Below are positions 15,911-26,309 of a stretch of 64,000 bases of DNA, in pieces. A program made the translations under genes and the position numbers. Numbering within the stretch: the stretch's first letter is position 1; every line of letters begins with the position of its first letter. This DNA comes from Beijerinckiaceae bacterium. GTDB lineage: Bacteria; Pseudomonadota; Alphaproteobacteria; Rhizobiales; Beijerinckiaceae. Where the stretch lies: positions 496,001 to 560,000 of the forward strand of contig JAPZUD010000006.1 of the NCBI GenBank assembly GCA_027533425.1, in the 5' to 3' direction. The notes beneath the pieces were generated by a model. It did not search any database and was not told the origin of the DNA. It saw only the letters and a program-made list of their open reading frames with translations.

Positions 15911-17251
15911 GTGGCACCCCCGGATCGAAAACCCGCCATTGATGGTATCCGCAACCGCGAGCGGCACCCCGGACTTGCCGTGCGGCTCTGGGCCGCCGGC
16001 GCGGTCCGGCGGACCTTGCGCGAACGTCGGTCATTGGACGAGGCCCTGCAGCTTTCCGCCCCGAAAACGCCCCTTGGCGACGCCGATCGCGCCCTCGCCC
16101 GCGCCATTGCCATGGTTACCTTCCGGCGGTTTGGCACGATCCGGCGCGTGCTGGCCGAACGGCTGAGCCAGGGTGAATGGCCGGAGGCCGGGCTGCTGCA
16201 GGAGGCGGTCCAGACCGCGACGGCCCAGATCCTCTTTCTGGATATCCCGGATCACGCCGCCGTCGATGTCGCCATCGAACTCTGCAAGCAGGACCCGCAG
16301 GCACGGCATTTCGCCAAGCTGGCCAATGCCGTGCTGCGCCGGGTTGCCGCCGAGAAGGAACACATCGTCGCCCATCCGTTCGAGGGCGAGGACACGCCCT
16401 CCTGGTTGCTGGAACGCTGGCGACAGGCCTATGGCACGCCGTCGGCGCTGGCCATCGCCGCCCAGCACGCACAACCACCCAGCATCGACTTGACCCTGTT
16501 CGCACCGGGAGCGGCCGAAGCGCTGGACGGCATGGTCGAGCCTCTCCCGACCGGTTCCTGGCGGCTCCGGTCAGACCGGACGGTGACCAGCCTGCCCGGC
16601 TTTGCGGACGGGCATTTCCAGGTGCAGGATGCCGCGAGCGCCATGCCGGCCCGGCTGTTCGGCGACATCCGGGGCCAGCGCGTTCTCGATCTCTGCGCCG
16701 CGCCCGGCGGGAAAACCGCACAGCTGATCCATGCCGGCGCCGCCGTGACAGCCGTCGAGCGCAGTGCCCAGCGCGCAGAACGGCTGCGGGAGAACCTCGA
16801 TCGGCTGAAAATGCATGCGGATCTGCGTGTGATGGATGCAATGGCCGTCACCGACGGGCCCTATGACGCCGTCCTCCTTGATGCGCCCTGCTCCGCCACC
16901 GGCACGATTCGCCGCCACCCCGAAATCGCGTGGACAAAGACCCTCGCGGATATCCTCGCCCTCGCCGCCCAGCAGACCCGGCTTCTGGCCCATGCCGCCA
17001 GCCTTGTCCGGCCCGGCGGGCTGCTGGTCTATGCAACCTGCTCGCTGGAGCCCGAGGAGGGGGAGGGTCAAATTGCCCGCTTCCTGGGCAACCATGAACA
17101 ATTTTATGCCGTTCCTGTCGACGGACAGGAATTTGGTCTTGCCTCGGAAGCAATTAACCCTGATGGTTTCCTGAGGCTGCTGCCGTCGGCGATGACGGGC
17201 ATCGGCGGAGTCGATGGGTTTTTTGCCGCAAGGCTGCGTCGTTTGGCATGA
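15911..17251 (+). CDS. rsmB: 16S rRNA (cytosine-967-C5)-methyltransferase-like RsmB
   Basis: This 446-residue protein has an N-terminal NusB-like RNA-binding domain (about residues 20-150) and a C-terminal Rossmann methyltransferase. The SAM loop is DLCAAPGGKTAQ; the two conserved cysteines are in DAPCSATGT and YATCSLEPEEGE. It methylates C5 of a cytosine in 16S rRNA. The GTG start at 15911 is preceded by AAAGGA at good spacing. Its stop overlaps the start of the next gene (ATGA), so the two are translationally coupled. Confidence 0.93.
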   Translation: MAPPDRKPAIDGIRNRERHPGLAVRLWAAGAVRRTLRERRSLDEALQLSAPKTPLGDADRALARAIAMVTFRRFGTIRRVLAERLSQGEWPEAGLLQEAVQTATAQILFLDIPDHAAVDVAIELCKQDPQARHFAKLANAVLRRVAAEKEHIVAHPFEGEDTPSWLLERWRQAYGTPSALAIAAQHAQPPSIDLTLFAPGAAEALDGMVEPLPTGSWRLRSDRTVTSLPGFADGHFQVQDAASAMPARLFGDIRGQRVLDLCAAPGGKTAQLIHAGAAVTAVERSAQRAERLRENLDRLKMHADLRVMDAMAVTDGPYDAVLLDAPCSATGTIRRHPEIAWTKTLADILALAAQQTRLLAHAASLVRPGGLLVYATCSLEPEEGEGQIARFLGNHEQFYAVPVDGQEFGLASEAINPDGFLRLLPSAMTGIGGVDGFFAARLRRLA

Positions 17252-18996
17252 TGCGTGAACAGGTTCCTGCCGAGTCTGACGAGCCTGGCCTGACGGATCC
17301 GCCGGAAATCCACGCGGGGCCGCAGAAATCCGCTCGCATGGCCACCTTGCAGCAGCGGCGCCTGGCCTGGCGCCTGGCCTGGGCGCGCAGCTGGTTCGGG
17401 CGACGCCGGTTCCACGCCACGCGGTTCCTGTTTGTCCCTCCCCATCTCCATCTTGCCGATCCCAGCATTGCGGGGGACTTCCTGTCCGGGCAGATTGTCC
17501 TTGGCGGCCGGACGTTGCTGACAGGCGGGCGCTCGCCCTTCGATCTCCCCCCTCCCTGCCGGTCTTTCTCGGTTGGCCTGCACGGCTTCGAATGGCTTCG
17601 CCATTTCGATGCCAGCGGCGATCCGGAGATCCGGAAGGGTGCGCGGCAGCTTGCCCGCCGGTGGATGGTGAAGCGGCAAAAGGCGGCCTGGCCGGCCGCA
17701 GAGGACCCCGAGGCTGTGCCGCGGCGGCTCATCGCCTGGATTACCCATTCTGCCCTGATGACCGATCAGGCCGATTTCAGCGAGTACCAGGGGCTCCTGC
17801 AGCACCTCCAGCGGGATGCCGCCATGGCGCGCGTCCTCGCGACGCAGACGCAGATCGGCATGCTGGCTCTCGAGGCAGCCATCGCCTTGTTGTTCCATGC
17901 CCTGGCGCTTGACCGGCCAGCCGCAGCCCTCCGACAGGCCGAATCCCTGTTCCAGGACAATCTGGAGCGGAGCCTCGCCCGTGATGGCGGTCCGCTCGAC
18001 CGCAACCCCGCCACAGCGGTACGGCTGGCAGCGAACCTCATCCCGCTGCTGGCGCTCTATCGGGCACGCCATTCCGGCCCGCCCGAAAGGCTCGGTCCGA
18101 ACCTGCTGCGGCTCATCAGCTTCATCCGGATGATGCAACAGCCCGATGGCGGCCTGGCGCTGTTCAACGGCGGAGGCCTTGCCCTGCGCGATCTGGTCTC
18201 ACAGGTGACGCGCTTCGGATCCGGGCGGGTGGCGCGGCTGGATTCGGCGACCGAGAGTGGCTTCGAGCGCCTCGAGGACGAGAACGGCATCGTGATCGCC
18301 GATACCGGGCGGCAGCCGCCGCCCGGCTTTGACGAAAGCGCGACTGCGAGTGCCCTCGCCTTCGAATTCTCGACCAAGGCCGACAAGCTGATCGTCAATT
18401 GCGGGATGCCGGCCTGGGCAGAAGGCGAAATGGCGCGATCCTTCCGGGTCGGCGCGGCCCATTCGACGCTCCTGATCGATGACCAGTCTTTCGTCAGCCT
18501 GGCGCCCCAGACCTCGCTTCTCGAAGGGCGCGCCTACGGGTTGACATCAGCCGGCGAGGCCGGGCCCGTCGAGCGGGTGGTGACACCGGGCATGCAATAT
18601 CTCGTTCTGCGCCATGACGGGCTGGCGGAGAGTCTCGGCTACCGGGTGGAACGGCACCTCACATTGCTGGGCGGCGGCGGATTACAGGGCCTGGACCGGA
18701 TCATCCAGACCGATGGCCGTGGCCAGAACCGGCGGATCACGCTGGCCTTCCACCTCCACCCGCGCATCCTGCCGGTGATGCTGTCGCGTCAGGACGCCAT
18801 GATGCTCAGGTTGCCCCATCAGCAGCCAGGGCGGGATCTCTGGCTGTTCGAGGCCCCCGGACTGCCGCTGCATCTGGAGGAGAGCCGCTGCTACGACCAG
18901 GAAATCCTCAACCCGAGAACCGAGGCGATCATCCTCGACGTGCCGATTTCCGGCTCTCTCGATATCCATTGGCGGCTCGTGCCCTACCAGGGTTGA
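17248..18996 (+). CDS. Heparinase II/III family protein
   Basis: This 582-residue protein has an N-terminal helical (alpha/alpha toroid) domain and a C-terminal beta-sandwich typical of heparinase II/III lyases, including the stretch FRVGAAHSTLLIDDQSF. The family eliminates uronic-acid-containing polysaccharides. I see no signal peptide at the N-terminus (MMREQVPAESDEP), so its location and substrate are unclear. It is coupled to rsmB by a 4-base overlap and lies 99 bases upstream of purH, an arrangement common in Rhizobiales. Involvement in the turnover of the cell's own polysaccharide is possible. Confidence 0.88.
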   Translation: MMREQVPAESDEPGLTDPPEIHAGPQKSARMATLQQRRLAWRLAWARSWFGRRRFHATRFLFVPPHLHLADPSIAGDFLSGQIVLGGRTLLTGGRSPFDLPPPCRSFSVGLHGFEWLRHFDASGDPEIRKGARQLARRWMVKRQKAAWPAAEDPEAVPRRLIAWITHSALMTDQADFSEYQGLLQHLQRDAAMARVLATQTQIGMLALEAAIALLFHALALDRPAAALRQAESLFQDNLERSLARDGGPLDRNPATAVRLAANLIPLLALYRARHSGPPERLGPNLLRLISFIRMMQQPDGGLALFNGGGLALRDLVSQVTRFGSGRVARLDSATESGFERLEDENGIVIADTGRQPPPGFDESATASALAFEFSTKADKLIVNCGMPAWAEGEMARSFRVGAAHSTLLIDDQSFVSLAPQTSLLEGRAYGLTSAGEAGPVERVVTPGMQYLVLRHDGLAESLGYRVERHLTLLGGGGLQGLDRIIQTDGRGQNRRITLAFHLHPRILPVMLSRQDAMMLRLPHQQPGRDLWLFEAPGLPLHLEESRCYDQEILNPRTEAIILDVPISGSLDIHWRLVPYQG

Positions 18997-19095
18997 AGCC
19001 GGAATGCCTTGCCGGCACAGTTTTTCGGCAATCGGCATGGTGCGGTGCAAACGCATGTGCTATCGCGCGCGGACCTTCCTCCGGAGCCGTTCCTC

Positions 19096-20688
19096 ATGAC
19101 CAACAAGACCCGCCCCCTCCAGCGCGCCCTGCTTTCGGTGTTCGACAAGACCGGACTGGTCGAACTCGCCCGGGCGCTGAAGGCGCGCGATGTCACGTTG
19201 ATCTCCACGGGAGGTTCGCGCGCTGCATTGCTGGCGGCCGGGATCGAAGTCCTCGACATTTCCGAGGTGACAGGCTTCCCGGAAATGATGGATGGCCGGG
19301 TGAAGACCTTGCATCCCAAGGTCCATGGCGGGCTGCTCGCCATGCGCGGCAACCCGGAGCACGAGGCGGCCCTGCTGGCGCATGGCATTGCCCCGATCGA
19401 CCTTCTGGTCGGCAATCTCTATCCCTTCCGCGAAACCCTCGCGCGCGGCGCCGATTTCGAGACCATCATCGAGAATATCGATATCGGCGGTCCGGCCATG
19501 ATCCGCTCTTCGGCCAAGAACCATGACGGCGTCTGCGTTGTCGTTGATCCGAAGGATTACGGCGCGCTTCTGGCGGAACTCGACACCTATGGCGGGGAAA
19601 CCCGCGGCAGTTTCCGCCGGGCCCTGGCTGCCAAGGCCTTTGCCCATACCGCCGCCTATGACCGGGCCATCGCCGAATGGTTCGCGGGCGAGACCCGGGA
19701 CGGGCCGCAGCTTGCCCGCGAGGTCGATACCGCAGCGACCGAGCTTCGCTATGGCGAGAACCCGCACCAGAAGGCCTGGCTCGTGCTCAAGCCGCAGCAG
19801 GCCCGGCCCGGCGTGGCCACGGCGCGGCAGGTGCAAGGCAAGGCTCTCTCCTACAACAACCTCAACGATGCCGACGCCGCCTTCGAATGCGTTGCCGAGT
19901 TCGACCCGGCCCGCACGGCCGCTGTCGCCATCATCAAGCATGCCAATCCGTGTGGCGTTGCCGAGGGCAGCACGCTCGAGGAGGCCTACCGGCGCGCGCT
20001 CGCCTGTGATCCGGTCTCGGCCTTCGGCGGGATCGTGGCCACCAACCGCGCCCTCGATGCCGAATCGGCCCGCGCCATTACCGAGATCTTCACGGAAGTG
20101 ATCATCGCGCCCGAGGCCAGCGAGGAAGCCATTGCCATTGTCGCCGCCAAGAAGAACCTGCGGCTTCTGCTGACAAGGGGCCTGCCCGATCCGCGCGCCG
20201 AGGACATTGTCCTGCGCTCGATCGCCGGTGGCCGCCTCGTCCAGACGCGGGACAACGCGGTGGTCGACGAGATGGAATTGCGGGTCGTGACGAACCGCCA
20301 GCCGACCGGAGCCGAGCTTTCGGACCTCCGTTTCGCCTATCGCGTGGTCAAGCATGTGAAGTCGAACGCCATTGTCTATGCCAAGGGCGGTGCCACCGTT
20401 GGCATCGGGGCCGGCCAGATGAGCCGGGTGGATTCGGCGCGGATCGCCGCATGGAAGGCCGGCGAGGCCGCCCGGGCTCTCGGCAGCGATATGCCGCTCA
20501 CGATCGGCTCGGTCGCGGCCTCGGATGCGTTCTTCCCCTTCGCCGACGGGCTGGAGGCACTGGTTGCCGCCGGCGCCACGGCCGTCATCCAGCCGGGTGG
20601 GTCGATGCGTGACAACGAAGTGATCGAGGCGGCCAACAAGGCCGGTCTCGCCATGGTCTTCACAGGAACGCGGCATTTCCGGCATTGA
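19096..20688 (+). CDS. purH: Bifunctional AICAR formyltransferase / IMP cyclohydrolase
   Basis: This 530-residue enzyme catalyses the last two steps of purine synthesis. The N-terminal MGS-like cyclohydrolase domain starts [15 protein letters not shown]. The C-terminal AICAR transformylase domain includes [20 protein letters not shown] and the lysine-containing [12 protein letters not shown] 19096 (MTNKTRPL) follows GGAG and fits the family start; the frame extends to 19009 without similarity. A bidirectional terminator follows. Confidence 0.97.
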   Translation: MTNKTRPLQRALLSVFDKTGLVELARALKARDVTLISTGGSRAALLAAGIEVLDISEVTGFPEMMDGRVKTLHPKVHGGLLAMRGNPEHEAALLAHGIAPIDLLVGNLYPFRETLARGADFETIIENIDIGGPAMIRSSAKNHDGVCVVVDPKDYGALLAELDTYGGETRGSFRRALAAKAFAHTAAYDRAIAEWFAGETRDGPQLAREVDTAATELRYGENPHQKAWLVLKPQQARPGVATARQVQGKALSYNNLNDADAAFECVAEFDPARTAAVAIIKHANPCGVAEGSTLEEAYRRALACDPVSAFGGIVATNRALDAESARAITEIFTEVIIAPEASEEAIAIVAAKKNLRLLLTRGLPDPRAEDIVLRSIAGGRLVQTRDNAVVDEMELRVVTNRQPTGAELSDLRFAYRVVKHVKSNAIVYAKGGATVGIGAGQMSRVDSARIAAWKAGEAARALGSDMPLTIGSVAASDAFFPFADGLEALVAAGATAVIQPGGSMRDNEVIEAANKAGLAMVFTGTRHFRH

Positions 20689-20727
20689 GCCCGCCATCCG
20701 GAACCAGAAGGTCGATGTGGATTCGAA

Positions 20728-20751
20728 AAAGGGCGCCCGAAGGCGCCCTTT
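20728..20751. terminator. Bidirectional terminator between purH and glutamate dehydrogenase
   Basis: GGGCGCC (20731-20737), loop CGAA, GGCGCCC (20742-20748), with A-rich sequence on the left and TTT on the right. It serves two convergent genes. Confidence 0.8.
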
Positions 20752-20773
20752 CCGTTTCAGACCACAGTTGCGG

Positions 20774-23700
20774 TCATTCCCGGACGAGATCGCCCAGCAA
20801 CCCGCCAAGCACGGTCAGCTTGGCCTGGTTGAGCGGACCGGTCACCAGCCCCTTGATCGTGGCGAGAGTGCGCTCGAGCAACTCGCCCTTGGCAGCAGCC
20901 CACAAGGCGACACCCTTTTCGCCCGGGCCATGTTTGGCAATGGCCTCGACAGCGATCTTGCGCGAGGCCTCCTCGATGGCCGACAGGGCCCGGTCAAGCG
21001 CCAGCCGTTCGTAAGGGTCGGTCGTCTGGACGGCCTGCGCTCCGCTGCGCATCCCGGTCAGATCCAGCCGGTCAGCCAGCGCGAAGATCGTCCGGGCTGC
21101 CGAAACCACATCCACGCCCGTCCGCTCCGCGATCAGCGTGGCATCCAGTGCCGCAGCGGAAACCGGAATATCGACGATCCGGCCCGCCAAAGCTGCCGGC
21201 ACGCCGTCGGCAGAGAGCGCAGCGAGAGCGTGTTCGCGATGGGCCTTGGCCGCGTCTGACAGCAGCGAATCGCGCTTTTTCTCCACCTCGAGCACGCCCT
21301 TGCGGAAACGCGCCACCAGCGCGGAAAGACCCGGCGTGAAATCGACATTGCGCAGGAACCACAGCATGCGCTCGGTGGCATGCTGCTGGGCGGCGGCATA
21401 GAGGCCGAGCTGCACCGCGCCGCCGATCTTCGTGTCGAGCGCATCGATGGCAAGGTTCACGTCAAGGATGCCGAACACATCCCGCGCCAGCGCATAGGCC
21501 CGCGCGATATCCGGCACCGGGCGGCCCGTCCGCGCGGCCAGCCGTGTCACGATCGCGGGCCCGCCCCGGTTGACGACCGCATTGGACAGCTGCGTAGCCA
21601 CAATCTCCCGGCGCAGGCGATGGCTTTCAATCGCGTCGGGGAAGCGTTCCTGCACCTCTTTCGGGAAATACCGGCGGGCTTCCTCGACGAGATAGGAATC
21701 ATCCGGAACATTCGAGGCCAGAAGCTGATCGTACAATGCCAGCTTGGCATAGGCGAGCAGCACGGCCAGTTCCGGCCGGGTCAGCCCCTCGTTCCGGGCC
21801 GAACGCGCATCGATCTCGGCATCGCCGGGCAGGAACTCGACCTTCCGGTCGAGCCGGCCCTCCGCTTCCAGCGCCCGCATCAGGTCAATCAGTTCGGCAT
21901 TCGCCGCGGCGCCGAGTCTCTGGGTGAGAGAGAGAGCGAGGGACTGCAGATAGTTATTCCGCAGTACCAGCCGCGCCACCTCGTCGGTCATCGAGGCGAG
22001 CAGGACATTGCGCGCCTCCCGGTCGAGCCGGCCATCGGCTTCGGGCTTCGAGAGGGCGATCTTCAGGTTGACCTCGACGTCGGAGGAATTCACCCCGGCC
22101 GAATTGTCGATGGCATCGGTATTGATATGCACACCACGACGGGCAGCCTCGATCCGGGCCAGCTGGGTCATGCCGAGATTCGCGCCTTCCCCGATCACGC
22201 GCGCCCTGAGTTCCGCTGCCGTGATCCGGATCGCGTCATTGGCGCGGTCGCCGGCATCGGCGTCGCTCTCTGTCCCGGCGCGGACATAAGTGCCGATCCC
22301 CCCGAACCAGAGCAGGTCGACCCGCGCTTTCAGGATGGCTGTCATCACCGCCTGCGGGGTAGCATCCACGCCCTCGAGGCCCAGCAGGGCCCGGATTTCC
22401 GGCGTCAGCGGGATCTTCTTCAGCGAACGGGAGAAAACGCCGCCACCTTTCGAGATCAGCTTCGGATCATAATCCTGCCAGCTCGAACGCGGCTTGTCGA
22501 AAAGCCGCTGCCGTTCGGCAAAACCCTTTGCCGCATCGGGATCGGGATCGATGAAGATATCACGATGGTCAAAGGCCGCGACGAGGCGGATCTTCGGCGA
22601 AAGCAGCATCCCGTTGCCGAACACGTCACCCGACATGTCGCCCACACCGGCCACAGTGAACGGCATCGTCTGGATATCGATGTCGATCTCGCGGAAATGG
22701 CGCTTGACCGCTTCCCAGCCGCCGCGTGCCGTGATGCCCATCTTCTTGTGGTCATACCCGGCCGAGCCACCTGAAGCGAAGGCATCCGAGAGCCAGTGCC
22801 CGCGCGACTCCGAAATGGCATTGGCCGTATCCGAGAACGTGGCCGTGCCCTTGTCCGCCGCCACGACGAGATAGGGATCGTCGCCATCATAGCGGATCGT
22901 GCGGGCCGGCGGCACGATCGTATCGCCGTGGATCGTGTCCGTCAGGTCGAGCAGCGCGGAGACGAAGGTCTTGTACGAGGCCGTGCCCTCGGCAAACCAG
23001 GCATCCCGGTCCGAGGCCGGCGGCAGGTTCTTCGGCACAAACCCGCCCTTCGCTCCGACCGGCACGATGACCGCGTTCTTGACCTGCTGCGCCTTGACCA
23101 GTCCGAGGATCTCGGTGCGGAAATCCATCGGGCGATCAGACCAGCGCAAGCCGCCGCGTGCCACCTTGCCGAAGCGCAGATGCAGCCCTTCGACCTGGGG
23201 CGACGCCACGAAGATCTCATAAAGTGGCCGCGGCAGGGGGAGGCTGTCGATCTGGTCACAGGCGAACTTGACGGCGATGGTCGGCCGGGCTTCCTGATAG
23301 GCATTCGTCCGCAAGGTCGCCTGGATCAGGTTGAGCATCCGTCGGAAGATGCGGTCATCATCGAGGCTGGTGATCTTGTCGACCTCCGAGAGCAGCGCCG
23401 ACTGCATGGCATCGACCAGACGCGAGCGATCCCCGGGGCGTTCCTTGAGGTCCGGGTCGAAACGCAGCGCGAAAAGACGGGCGAGGCTCTGCGTCGCGGC
23501 GGGATAGCGCGCCAGCGCATCCGCAATGTAGATCTGGCCGTAGGGCACACCGATCTGCCGGAGATAGCGCGCATAGGAGCGCAGGATATCGGCCTCGCGC
23601 GGGGTCAACCCGGCCTCGGTGACCAGCACATTGTATCGGTCGGATTCAAGCGTGCCGGCAAAAATGCCGAACAGGGTCGCTTCGAGATTGGCCTCGAGCC

Positions 23701-25540
23701 GCGGAAGATCGATCGCCCCGCCGCGTGCCCGTTCGAGGGTCATATCGTGGAGCCAATGCGTGGCACCGCCTTCCGGCACCACGCGATAGGTCCGCTCGTT
23801 GATCACCGTGAAGCCAAGATTCTCGAGGATCGGCACCCGGCGGGACAGCGGAATCGGGCTGCCATGCGAGTAGACCTTGAGGTTCGCGCGGGAATCCGGC
23901 TCGCCGCTGCGCCGGAGGAAGTTGAACGCGAAGGGCAGCGCGGAAGAGAGCCGCTCCATCATGCCGATATCGGCGATCGCCTCGCTGGCGGTAAAGGCCT
24001 CGCGATAGGCGGCGTTGAACGCCCCGGTCCAGATCCGGCCCCAGGCGCCGGCCTTGCCTTCGGGCGCTTCCCGCGCCAGCGCTTCACGGAAATCATCCGC
24101 CCAGGTCCGGACAATGGCAAGGATCCCGGCTTCGAGCGTCTCGCGGTCGATGACCGGCGTTTTGCCCTCGAAACGGCCGATAATGTAGTGCGTGCGGGAG
24201 AGCGGCCCTTCGGGATAGGCCGGATAGGCGGCGGAGACGCGGCCCTCATAGATCCGCGCCAGGAACTCGCCGATCCGGAGGCGGACCTGCGTGTCGTAAC
24301 GGTCCTTCGGCACATAGACCATGACGGAGACGAAACGATCGAAACGGTCGACGCGCGCCAGCGCCCGGAGGCGTGGCCGTTCCGAGAGCGCCAGCACATC
24401 GAGCGTGAAGCGGAACAGCGTGTCGAGATCGACCTGGAACAACTCGTCGCGCGGATAGCTTTCGAGAACGTTGATCAGCGCCTTGCCGGAATGCCCCGCA
24501 TGGTCGAAGCCGGCGCGCTCGATCACGCGGGCCACCTTGTGGCGCAGATAAGGGATCGTGCGGGCCGAGCCGGTATAGGCCGTCGATGTGAACAGCCCGA
24601 CAACGCGCAGTTCGCCCTCCAGCTCGCCGGTGGAATTGAGGATCTTCACGCCGACATAATCGAGGTAGACGCGCCGATGGATGCGCGATTTCACATTGGC
24701 CTTGGCCACGAAAAGCGGCGTCGGCTCCTTGAGGAAGGTCCGGATCTCGGGCGTCATGACCACGAGTTCGCGACCGCGCCGCAACACTTTCACATCCGGG
24801 TCGCGCAGGATGCCGAGCCCTTCCGTCGGCATCGGATCGGACGAGATATCCGGGTCCGAGAAGCGGTATTCGCGCACGCCAAGCAGCGTAAAATTCTCGG
24901 CCAGCAGCCAGTCCAGGAACTGTACAGCCTCGGCGATCTCGTCCGCCGGCAGCAGCGGCGGCGTGGCCCGGTAGCGCGTGGCAATCTCGGCGATCCGCGT
25001 CCGCATCGGGATCCAGTCCGTCACCGCGGCACGGATCTCCGCGAAGATCACGGCCAGGCTTTCGGCCAGAGCCTGCCTTTCGGCGCCGTCCAGCGCGATG
25101 CCGAGATGGATATGCAGGAGGCTTTCACGCTGCACAGGGGCCAGTTCCCGGCCGGAGGAGGGTCCGATCAGCCGCGCGAGATGGCCATCCGGCTTGCGCT
25201 CGACCGCAAGCACGGGATGCGCGACAAGGGCGAGCGGATAGCCACGCTCGGTCAGGTCGGCGAGCGTCGAATCCAGCAGAAACGGCATGTCATCATTGAT
25301 GACTTCGATCAGCGTGCCGGCTCCGGCCGGAAGGTCGAGGGGCTCGACCCGGATCGCGGCATGGCCGACAGTCCGGTGCGCCAGAAAGGCCATGGTCGAT
25401 TCGGAGAGGGATTCGCGGACCTCCTGCGACAGGGGGGCGAGATCCTCGGCATCAACCCGCGCGAAGATCAGGGCGGCGAGATCCTTGGACGCAGGCGAGG
25501 CGCCGCGCGAATTCATCGCCGGCTTGGAAGCAGAAGACAT
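20774..25540 (-). CDS. NAD-specific glutamate dehydrogenase, 180-kDa class
   Basis: At about 1588 residues this is a full-length member of the large GDH class (GDH_180), which oxidises glutamate to 2-oxoglutarate and ammonia. It has a long N-terminal regulatory part with ACT-like domains, the central catalytic domain with VPVGAKGGFVPKNLP and the NAD domain with VIGEGANLGMTQ, then a C-terminal helical region. ATG 25540 (MSSASKPA) is chosen because GGAG lies 9 bases upstream; 25576 is an in-frame alternative. The gene is divergent from an AhpD-like gene across a 151-base gap. A 934-codon antisense frame covers it and is not coding. Confidence 0.96.
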   Translation of the reverse strand: MSSASKPAMNSRGASPASKDLAALIFARVDAEDLAPLSQEVRESLSESTMAFLAHRTVGHAAIRVEPLDLPAGAGTLIEVINDDMPFLLDSTLADLTERGYPLALVAHPVLAVERKPDGHLARLIGPSSGRELAPVQRESLLHIHLGIALDGAERQALAESLAVIFAEIRAAVTDWIPMRTRIAEIATRYRATPPLLPADEIAEAVQFLDWLLAENFTLLGVREYRFSDPDISSDPMPTEGLGILRDPDVKVLRRGRELVVMTPEIRTFLKEPTPLFVAKANVKSRIHRRVYLDYVGVKILNSTGELEGELRVVGLFTSTAYTGSARTIPYLRHKVARVIERAGFDHAGHSGKALINVLESYPRDELFQVDLDTLFRFTLDVLALSERPRLRALARVDRFDRFVSVMVYVPKDRYDTQVRLRIGEFLARIYEGRVSAAYPAYPEGPLSRTHYIIGRFEGKTPVIDRETLEAGILAIVRTWADDFREALAREAPEGKAGAWGRIWTGAFNAAYREAFTASEAIADIGMMERLSSALPFAFNFLRRSGEPDSRANLKVYSHGSPIPLSRRVPILENLGFTVINERTYRVVPEGGATHWLHDMTLERARGGAIDLPRLEANLEATLFGIFAGTLESDRYNVLVTEAGLTPREADILRSYARYLRQIGVPYGQIYIADALARYPAATQSLARLFALRFDPDLKERPGDRSRLVDAMQSALLSEVDKITSLDDDRIFRRMLNLIQATLRTNAYQEARPTIAVKFACDQIDSLPLPRPLYEIFVASPQVEGLHLRFGKVARGGLRWSDRPMDFRTEILGLVKAQQVKNAVIVPVGAKGGFVPKNLPPASDRDAWFAEGTASYKTFVSALLDLTDTIHGDTIVPPARTIRYDGDDPYLVVAADKGTATFSDTANAISESRGHWLSDAFASGGSAGYDHKKMGITARGGWEAVKRHFREIDIDIQTMPFTVAGVGDMSGDVFGNGMLLSPKIRLVAAFDHRDIFIDPDPDAAKGFAERQRLFDKPRSSWQDYDPKLISKGGGVFSRSLKKIPLTPEIRALLGLEGVDATPQAVMTAILKARVDLLWFGGIGTYVRAGTESDADAGDRANDAIRITAAELRARVIGEGANLGMTQLARIEAARRGVHINTDAIDNSAGVNSSDVEVNLKIALSKPEADGRLDREARNVLLASMTDEVARLVLRNNYLQSLALSLTQRLGAAANAELIDLMRALEAEGRLDRKVEFLPGDAEIDARSARNEGLTRPELAVLLAYAKLALYDQLLASNVPDDSYLVEEARRYFPKEVQERFPDAIESHRLRREIVATQLSNAVVNRGGPAIVTRLAARTGRPVPDIARAYALARDVFGILDVNLAIDALDTKIGGAVQLGLYAAAQQHATERMLWFLRNVDFTPGLSALVARFRKGVLEVEKKRDSLLSDAAKAHREHALAALSADGVPAALAGRIVDIPVSAAALDATLIAERTGVDVVSAARTIFALADRLDLTGMRSGAQAVQTTDPYERLALDRALSAIEEASRKIAVEAIAKHGPGEKGVALWAAAKGELLERTLATIKGLVTGPLNQAKLTVLGGLLGDLVRE

Positions 25541-25691
25541 GGGAAGGGGCTCCGCTGGGGGCAGGGGAAGGCGCAACGATCCTTGCAGACTTGCGGGTAG
25601 ACTCTCGGGCGATCATTCTGATTGTGAGGGTGTTGGCCGGACCGGGACTACGCCCTTCGTCTAATGCGCCCGGCGGCTTTGGGAGGCAAGC

Positions 25692-26309
25692 GTGCAAGAC
25701 ATGAAAAATACAAAAAAAGTCGACAACCGGCATAAAAATCCGTCGGAAGTCACCGCTTTGGACCTGAAACAGGCCGAACTGAGCCCCCAGATGGCTTCAT
25801 ATTTCGAAAAATGCGTCGAAAAGCTGGGATTCGTTCCCAACGTCCTGCTGGCCTACGCACATGCCATGCCGAAGCTGGAAGCCTTCGTGTCGGTCTATAA
25901 CGAGCTGATGCTGGCGCCGTCCGGCCTGAGCAAGGTGGAACGCGAAATGGTTGCCGTGGCTGTCTCCGCCGAGAACCGCTGCTGGTATTGCCTTGTCGCG
26001 CATGGGGCAGCTTTGCGCCAGCTGTCGGGCCGGCCGGAACTGGGCGAGGCGATCGCCTTCAACTACCGGGTCGCAGACATCACCCCGCGACAGCGGGCCA
26101 TGCTGGATTTCGCGGTGAAGATGTGTCGCGCGTCGTCGGAGATCGGCGAGCCGGACCGGCAGGCCCTGCGCGACCAGGGCCTGTCCGATGCGGATATCTG
26201 GGACCTCGCGGCGACGGCCTCGTTCTATGCGATGTCGAACCGTATGGCGTCGGCCACCGGAATGCAGCCCAATCCCGAATATCACGGGCAGGCGCGGCAG
26301 GGCAGCTGA
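25692..26309 (+). CDS. AhpD-like peroxidase-related protein
   Basis: This 205-residue all-helical protein is of the carboxymuconolactone decarboxylase/AhpD superfamily. The redox motif is CWYCLVAHG, with C97, C100 and H104, matching the peroxidase-related group that reduces peroxides through a CxxC pair. The start is GTG 25692, five bases after GGGAGG; the ATG at 25701 is too far from that site. It is divergent from the glutamate dehydrogenase gene. The physiological reductant is unknown. Confidence 0.88.
   Translation: MQDMKNTKKVDNRHKNPSEVTALDLKQAELSPQMASYFEKCVEKLGFVPNVLLAYAHAMPKLEAFVSVYNELMLAPSGLSKVEREMVAVAVSAENRCWYCLVAHGAALRQLSGRPELGEAIAFNYRVADITPRQRAMLDFAVKMCRASSEIGEPDRQALRDQGLSDADIWDLAATASFYAMSNRMASATGMQPNPEYHGQARQGS

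Noticed and set aside
22796-25600. 934-codon open frame on the plus strand opposite the glutamate dehydrogenase gene
   Set aside because: It is a shadow caused by high GC at third codon positions. The minus-strand protein has clear family motifs, while this translation is Arg/Gly/His-rich with no recognisable domain.
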